A stretch of DNA of 63,917 bases from Microtetraspora glauca (GTDB lineage: Bacteria; Actinomycetota; Actinomycetes; Streptomycetales; Streptomycetaceae): assembly GCA_000721275.1 (NCBI GenBank), contig JOFO01000038.1:1-63917 (forward strand), written 5' to 3'. A program made the position numbers and the translations under genes. This document shows positions 60,051-63,917 of this stretch, piece after piece. The notes under the pieces are model-generated. The model worked only from the letters and a program-made list of their open reading frames with translations. It was not told the origin of the DNA and made no database searches. Positions within the stretch are counted from its first letter, which is position 1. Every line of letters begins with the position of its first letter.

Positions 60051-61292
60051 ATGCTCGAGGTCCCGCTCTGGCTGTGGCTGGCGTTCGCCGCGACCGTGGT
60101 CGTGTCGCTGGCAGTGGACCTGCTGGCCCACCGCACCGCGCACGTCATCGGCTTCCGGGAGGCCGCCGCCTGGAGCGGCCTGTGGGTGGGGCTCGCCCTG
60201 GTCTTCGGCGCGGTCGTCTTCCTCGTCCTGGGCGCGACCGCGGGCACGGAGTACACGACGGCCTGGCTCCTGGAGAAGAGCCTGTCGGTGGACAACCTGT
60301 TCGTCTTCGCCGTCATCTTCGCGTACTTCAAGGTGCCCCGGGCCTATCAGCACCGCGTGCTGTTCTTCGGCGTCATCGGCGCGCTCGTCTTCCGGGCGAT
60401 CTTCCTCTCCCTCGGCGTGGCCGTGGTCAGCCGCTTCACCGCGGTGCTGTTCGCCTTCGCGGCGGTCCTGTTCTACAGCGCGTACAAGCTCCTCAAGGAC
60501 GAGGAGGAGAGCTTCGACCCCGGCAAGAGCCTCGCGGTGCGGATGCTCCGCAAGCTGATCCCGGTGCGGGACGAGTACGCGGGGGCGAGGTTCTTCGTCA
60601 AGGAGGCCGGCCGGCGGGTGGCGACTCCGCTGCTCGCGGTGGTCGCCGCGATCGAGGCCGCCGACCTGGTCTTCGCCGTCGACAGCGTCCCGGCCGTCCT
60701 GGCCGTCAGCGACGACGCCTTCATCGTCTACACCAGCAACGCCTTCGCCATCCTCGGCCTGCGGGCGCTCTACTTCATGCTCGCCGGCCTGCTGGACCGC
60801 TTCCACTACCTGAGCAAGGGCCTGGCGGTCATCCTCGCCTTCATCGGCGTCAAGCTCGTCCTCCAGGCGGCCCACAAGACGATCAGCCCGGCCGTCCCGG
60901 AGATCCCCTCACCGGTCAGCCTCGCGGTCATCGTCGTCGTCCTGGCGGCATCCGTGGTGCTCAGCGTCAAGAGGCCCGTGCCGACGGCCGCCGCCCCGCA
61001 GCCGCCCCCCGCGTCATCGGGACTCCCAGGAGACGCCCCTCTTCCCGACCCGGAGAAACAGGCATATCGTAAAGATATGGTCAAACTGAGGCGCAAGCCG
61101 ACGACGTACACCTGCCCGACGTGCAAGACGTCCTTGCCGCCCGCGGTGCACCGCCACAAGACCCTCGGCGTGTTCGTTCCGGAGTGGGGCCCGGGCCCCT
61201 GCCAGAACCGCGACTGCCCGGACTTCCGGCTGGACCCCGCCGCACGCGTCCACCGGCACGACGAGGCGAGGCCCCGGCGGGACGAGGGCTAG
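60051..61292 (+). CDS. TerC-family membrane protein with unusual zinc-ribbon-like tail
   Basis: 413 residues from ATG 60051. The TerC domain (about 1-310) has the family motifs EKSLSVDNLFVFAVIFAYF and AAIEAADLVFAVDSVPAVLA, with acidic residues in membrane helices proposed to carry metal ions. TerC/Alx proteins export or handle manganese and support metalation of secreted proteins. TerC proteins usually end near residue 330. Here a Pro-rich linker leads into MVKLRRKPTTYTCPTCKTSL ... GPCQNRDCPDF, four Cys in two C-x(2-4)-C pairs. An in-frame ATG at 61077 opens this tail (71 residues) inside an AT-rich inverted repeat, so the tail may also be, or once have been, its own gene. Confidence 0.85.
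   Translation: MLEVPLWLWLAFAATVVVSLAVDLLAHRTAHVIGFREAAAWSGLWVGLALVFGAVVFLVLGATAGTEYTTAWLLEKSLSVDNLFVFAVIFAYFKVPRAYQHRVLFFGVIGALVFRAIFLSLGVAVVSRFTAVLFAFAAVLFYSAYKLLKDEEESFDPGKSLAVRMLRKLIPVRDEYAGARFFVKEAGRRVATPLLAVVAAIEAADLVFAVDSVPAVLAVSDDAFIVYTSNAFAILGLRALYFMLAGLLDRFHYLSKGLAVILAFIGVKLVLQAAHKTISPAVPEIPSPVSLAVIVVVLAASVVLSVKRPVPTAAAPQPPPASSGLPGDAPLPDPEKQAYRKDMVKLRRKPTTYTCPTCKTSLPPAVHRHKTLGVFVPEWGPGPCQNRDCPDFRLDPAARVHRHDEARPRRDEG
61063..61079. promoter_or_regulatory. AT-rich inverted repeat inside the TerC gene
   Basis: CATATC-GTAAA-GATATG, a perfect 6-5-6 inverted repeat in a very GC-rich coding sequence; the last three bases of the right arm are the ATG of the possible 71-residue protein. Looks like an operator or promoter caught inside a fused frame. 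Confidence 0.5.
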
Positions 61293-62626
61293 CCGGCCGG
61301 ACGCTCCGCGGCGCCGGCCCCGCCGGCCGTCTCCTCGCCCGGCCCGGCGTCTCCGCCGTACGGGCGCAGGCGGACCGCGGTGATGGCGTGCTGCTCGACC
61401 GCCGCCACCTCGATGTCCCACCCGTCGACGCGGCACCGGGCTCCGGGCCCCCGGGGCAGGCGGCCGAGCACGTCCAGGACGAGGCCGGCGACGGTGGTGG
61501 AGCCGGTGCGTCCCGCCGCGCCGAGCTCGACCCCCAGATCCGGCAGGTCGTCGGCGGGGAAGTCGCCCGGGACGAGGAGGGATCCGTCGGGGCTCCGCTC
61601 GACCTCCCGGCCGCGCCCGTCGGTCTCGTCGTAGATCTCCCCCACGATCTCCTCCAGCAGATCCTCGAGGGTGACGATGCCCTCGACCGATCCGTGCTCG
61701 TCCGTCACGAGGGCGAACTGCTGATGATCGGTCCGGAAGCGCAGGAGCGCGTCGGAGATCTTCATGGCGTCGGGGAACACGGTCGCCCGGCGGGCCAGTG
61801 CGCCGACCGGCACGGCGTCGTCGCTGGTGGTGAGGTCGCGCAGGTGCACGATTCCCGTGATGTCGTCGAAGTGACCCGCTCCGAGCACCGGGGCCCTGGA
61901 GTGCCCGGACGCGGCCAGTTCGCCGCGCGCCCGGACCGCCGGGGTGCCGGCCGGCAGGGCGAACACCGCGCGGCGCGGGACGAGGGCGGTGCGGAGGGCC
62001 CGCTCGTGGATCTCCAGCGCCCTGGCGGCGATGGCGCGCTGGTCGGGCGTCAGCCCCCGCTGGCTGACCACCATGTCCCGCAGCTCCTCCGGGGTGGGCG
62101 GCTGCTTGCCGGCCCCCGGATCGCCGCCCAGCAGCCGGACCACGAGGTTGGTCGTGCGGCCGAGCGCCCAGACGGCCGGGCGGGACACCGCGGCGAGCAG
62201 GCTCAGCGGGCCGGCGGCGAGCAGGGACCACCGCTCCGCGAACTGCATGCCCAGCCGTTTGGGCGCCAGTTCGCCGACGACGAGCGTGACGAAGCTGAGG
62301 ACGAGCGTCACCAGTCCCACCGCGAGCGGTTCGGCCATGTCCCCGGCGAACGGCAGCAGGGGGACGAGCGGCTTGGCGAGGGACACCGCGGCCGAGGCCG
62401 ACGCCAGGAACCCGGCGAGGGTGATGCCGATCTGGATGGTCGCCAGATACCGGTTCGGATCGGCCGTCAGCCGCGCCAGCCGGGCCGCCCCGCGCCCGCC
62501 CCTGCGCCGCAGCCGGCGCAGCTGGCTCTCGCGCAGCGAGATCAGCGCGATCTCGCTGCCGGCGAGGAGCGCGTTGACGACGACCAGCGCCGCGATCAGC
62601 ACGAGATCGGCTCCGTAGCCGTTCAC
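61289..62626 (-). CDS. CNNM/CorC-type membrane protein with CBS domains
   Basis: 445 residues. N-terminal CNNM (DUF21) domain with about four helices (LVLIAALVVVNALLAGSEIA, VVGELAPKRLGMQFAE), tandem CBS domains (about 205-325; IVHLRDLTT, FALVTDEHGSVEGIVTLEDL) and a C-terminal CorC/HlyC transporter-associated domain (LVPGDFPADDLPDLGVEL). The family exports magnesium or cobalt. The 3' end overlaps the convergent TerC gene by four bases. Confidence 0.92.
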   Translation of the reverse strand: MNGYGADLVLIAALVVVNALLAGSEIALISLRESQLRRLRRRGGRGAARLARLTADPNRYLATIQIGITLAGFLASASAAVSLAKPLVPLLPFAGDMAEPLAVGLVTLVLSFVTLVVGELAPKRLGMQFAERWSLLAAGPLSLLAAVSRPAVWALGRTTNLVVRLLGGDPGAGKQPPTPEELRDMVVSQRGLTPDQRAIAARALEIHERALRTALVPRRAVFALPAGTPAVRARGELAASGHSRAPVLGAGHFDDITGIVHLRDLTTSDDAVPVGALARRATVFPDAMKISDALLRFRTDHQQFALVTDEHGSVEGIVTLEDLLEEIVGEIYDETDGRGREVERSPDGSLLVPGDFPADDLPDLGVELGAAGRTGSTTVAGLVLDVLGRLPRGPGARCRVDGWDIEVAAVEQHAITAVRLRPYGGDAGPGEETAGGAGAAERPAG

Positions 62627-62699
62627 GGCCGCGCCCCGCCCTCCCGCCGCGGACGGCGGGCGGGCGCGCCGGTGACGGCCCGGCCGGGTGCCCCGGCGT

Positions 62700-63551
62700 T
62701 CACGAGCCCTTCCCCTCGGTCCGTACGACGGTGACCGGGCACTGCGCGTGGCGCAGCAGGGCCCTGCTGACGGAGCCGAGCAGCAGCCCCGCGAGCCCTC
62801 CGTGTCCCCGGGAGCCGGCCACCAGCAGTCCGGCGGCGGCGCTCGCCTCCATCAGGACCTGGCGCGGGTCGCCGCGGACGACGCGCACGTCCAGGCTCAC
62901 CTCCGGGTGGTCCCCGCGGTGTCCGGACAGCAGGTCGCGCACCGCGGCCTCCGCGGCGTCGGTGTCCGCTCCGCCGCCGACGGGGGAAGGAGGGGGGTCG
63001 TCCCGTACGTGGAGGGCCACCAGCCGCCGGCCGCGCAGGGCGGATTCGGCGAACGCGAACCCGGCCGCCGCCCGTCCGGCCGTGGTGCCGTCCACCGCGA
63101 GCAGCACGGGACCGGCGGGCCGGAGCCCGCCGCGTACGGCCATCACCGGGCATTCCGCGTGCGCGGCCAGACGCTCGGCCGTGGAGCCCAGCAGCGCGGG
63201 CGGGGCGCCGCCCGCGCCCGGTCCGCCGACGACGAGGAGCCGGGCCTCGCGCGCCTCGGCCTCCAGCACGGACTCCGTCTCGCCGCCGACGACGGCCGGC
63301 GTCACCTCGACGCCGGGGGCCGTTCTCCGGGCACGCCCGACCGCCCGGGCGATCAGCTCCTCGGCGCCGTCGCGGAGCGCGCCCTCCGGCGGCCCCAGCG
63401 GCGAACCGCGCGGTGCGTGCATGCCGGGCCAGACGAACGCGTGCACGATCCGGAGCCCGGCGCCGCGCAGGGCCGCTTCACGTGCGGCCGCCTCCACCGC
63501 GGCCAGGCTCGCGGGCGAGCCGTCGACTCCCACCGCCACGTGGCCGTTCAT
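62700..63551 (-). CDS. tandem universal stress protein
   Basis: 283 residues from ATG 63551 (GGAGGAG upstream; a longer frame is open but has no ribosome site). Two USP domains: about 1-145 (VAVGVDGSPASLAAVEAA ... VVGGPGAGGAPPALLGSTAE) and 155-283 (VLLAVDGTTAGRAAAGFAFA ... VAGSRGHGGLAGLLLGSVSR), each with the ATP-binding G-x2-G-x9-G-S type loop. Typically induced under stationary or low-oxygen stress. Downstream of nhaA on the same strand with a 123-base gap. Confidence 0.9.
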   Translation of the reverse strand: MNGHVAVGVDGSPASLAAVEAAAREAALRGAGLRIVHAFVWPGMHAPRGSPLGPPEGALRDGAEELIARAVGRARRTAPGVEVTPAVVGGETESVLEAEAREARLLVVGGPGAGGAPPALLGSTAERLAAHAECPVMAVRGGLRPAGPVLLAVDGTTAGRAAAGFAFAESALRGRRLVALHVRDDPPPSPVGGGADTDAAEAAVRDLLSGHRGDHPEVSLDVRVVRGDPRQVLMEASAAAGLLVAGSRGHGGLAGLLLGSVSRALLRHAQCPVTVVRTEGKGS

Positions 63552-63674
63552 CGCCCGCTCCTCCACGGGAGGGTGGTGGAACCTCCGCGTCCACACGTTC
63601 TCCCTCCAGCCTCGCCCTCCGGCGCGCCGCCCGCGACCGGTGGGCCGGGCGGTGCGGGCCCCGGGCCGTCCCCG

Positions 63675-63917
63675 TCAGCGCGCTCCGCCCGACCGGTCGC
63701 CGGTCTGGTAGACGTCGGGGATGCCGTCGGCGTCCTCGTCGCGTTCCTCCTCTTCCCACAGCCGCTTGTAGAGGCGGTTGCGGCGGCGCAGGAGGACCGC
63801 GGCGAGCGCCGCGGCGACGAGGGAGCCGACGAGGACGGCGGCCTTGACGTGTTCGGCCTGGGCGGGGTCGGGGAAGGCGAGTTCGCCGATGAGGAGGGCG
63901 ACGGTGAAGCCGATGCC
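63675..63917 (-). CDS. nhaA: NhaA Na+/H+ antiporter, C-terminal end only
   Basis: 80 residues are present; the gene continues beyond the right edge of the window. It begins with [17 protein letters not shown], the conserved last-but-one helix of NhaA, then a second helix ([20 protein letters not shown]) and a charged cytoplasmic tail. NhaA expels sodium in exchange for protons. Because this end was read directly from the minus strand at the window edge, nothing can be said of the start. Confidence 0.85.
   Translation of the reverse strand, partial: GIGFTVALLIGELAFPDPAQAEHVKAAVLVGSLVAAALAAVLLRRRNRLYKRLWEEEERDEDADGIPDVYQTGDRSGGAR

Noticed and set aside
1..63917. tRNA, rRNA, CRISPR arrays, insertion sequences, attachment sites
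   Set aside because: Looked for T-loop patterns, regularly spaced repeats with spacers, transposase motifs and terminal repeats; none convincing. The only tandem array is the short 12-bp repeat at 47647.

Overview
The window is high-GC (roughly 72-75%) DNA with strong GC bias at third codon positions, Shine-Dalgarno-type starts, many GTG starts and a single TTA codon. Gene content (ceb cellobiose system, 2-methylisoborneol genes, SARP regulator, CsoR-type box) identifies the host as Streptomyces or a very close relative. Both ends are cut inside genes: a GH5 cellulase at the left, an NhaA antiporter at the right.

Region 1 (1-9.4 kb and 19.3-21.6 kb), cellulose use: a secreted GH5 endoglucanase (5' end missing) and a secreted CBM2-GH6 cellulase are followed by the regulator CebR, the cellobiose ABC importer CebEFG and the intracellular beta-glucosidase BglC. 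A separate secreted GH9 cellulase lies at 19.3-21.5 kb. Palindromes TGGGAGCGCTCCCA (4164, 4340, 21584; degenerate copy at 7914) tie cebR/cebE, bglC and the GH9 gene into one CebR regulon.

Region 2 (9.4-15 kb): a small secreted protein, an IclR regulator, and a three-gene operon on the minus strand that makes the odorant 2-methylisoborneol: a family-2 encapsulin-like shell protein with a cyclic-nucleotide-binding domain, 2-MIB synthase with a disordered N-terminal tail, and GPP C-methyltransferase.

Region 3 (15-32 kb), mixed genes: NCS1 permease, BlaI-type repressor, Nudix hydrolase, divergent LysR/cupin pair, a lipoprotein and a DUF6766-like membrane protein preceded by a 27-residue membrane peptide. 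Two coupled minus-strand gene groups follow: heme-oxygenase-like diiron protein, nucleotidyltransferase-like protein, BON protein and metallophosphoesterase; and methyltransferase with HAD phosphatase. An SRPBCC protein is paired with a protein resembling eukaryotic RhoGDI, then come an isochorismatase-family enzyme and an MFS exporter.

Region 4 (32.6-54.6 kb) is the most interesting part: a biosynthetic gene cluster whose core is the N-N bond-forming hydrazine cassette (lysine N6-hydroxylase, cupin-MetRS fusion, FAD-dependent amine oxidase). With it are two NRPS-type adenylation proteins (the second with eroded catalytic motifs), an alpha/beta hydrolase carrying the only TTA codon, a carrier protein fused to a rhodanese domain, an FAD monooxygenase, a DUF3291 protein, GNAT, an APC-like transporter, an EctB-like aminotransferase, an ATP-grasp ligase and a large SARP-type regulator. 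I do not recognise the product; the gene set suggests a carrier-bound amino acid, a hydrazine building block and possibly sulfur transfer.

Region 5 (54.6-63.9 kb): TetR-controlled DHA2 exporter with SGNH hydrolase, a CsoR-box-preceded operon for a His-rich protein and an MFS transporter, a TerC protein with an unusual zinc-ribbon-like tail, a CNNM/CorC protein, a tandem universal stress protein and NhaA. No tRNA, rRNA, CRISPR array or insertion sequence was seen.
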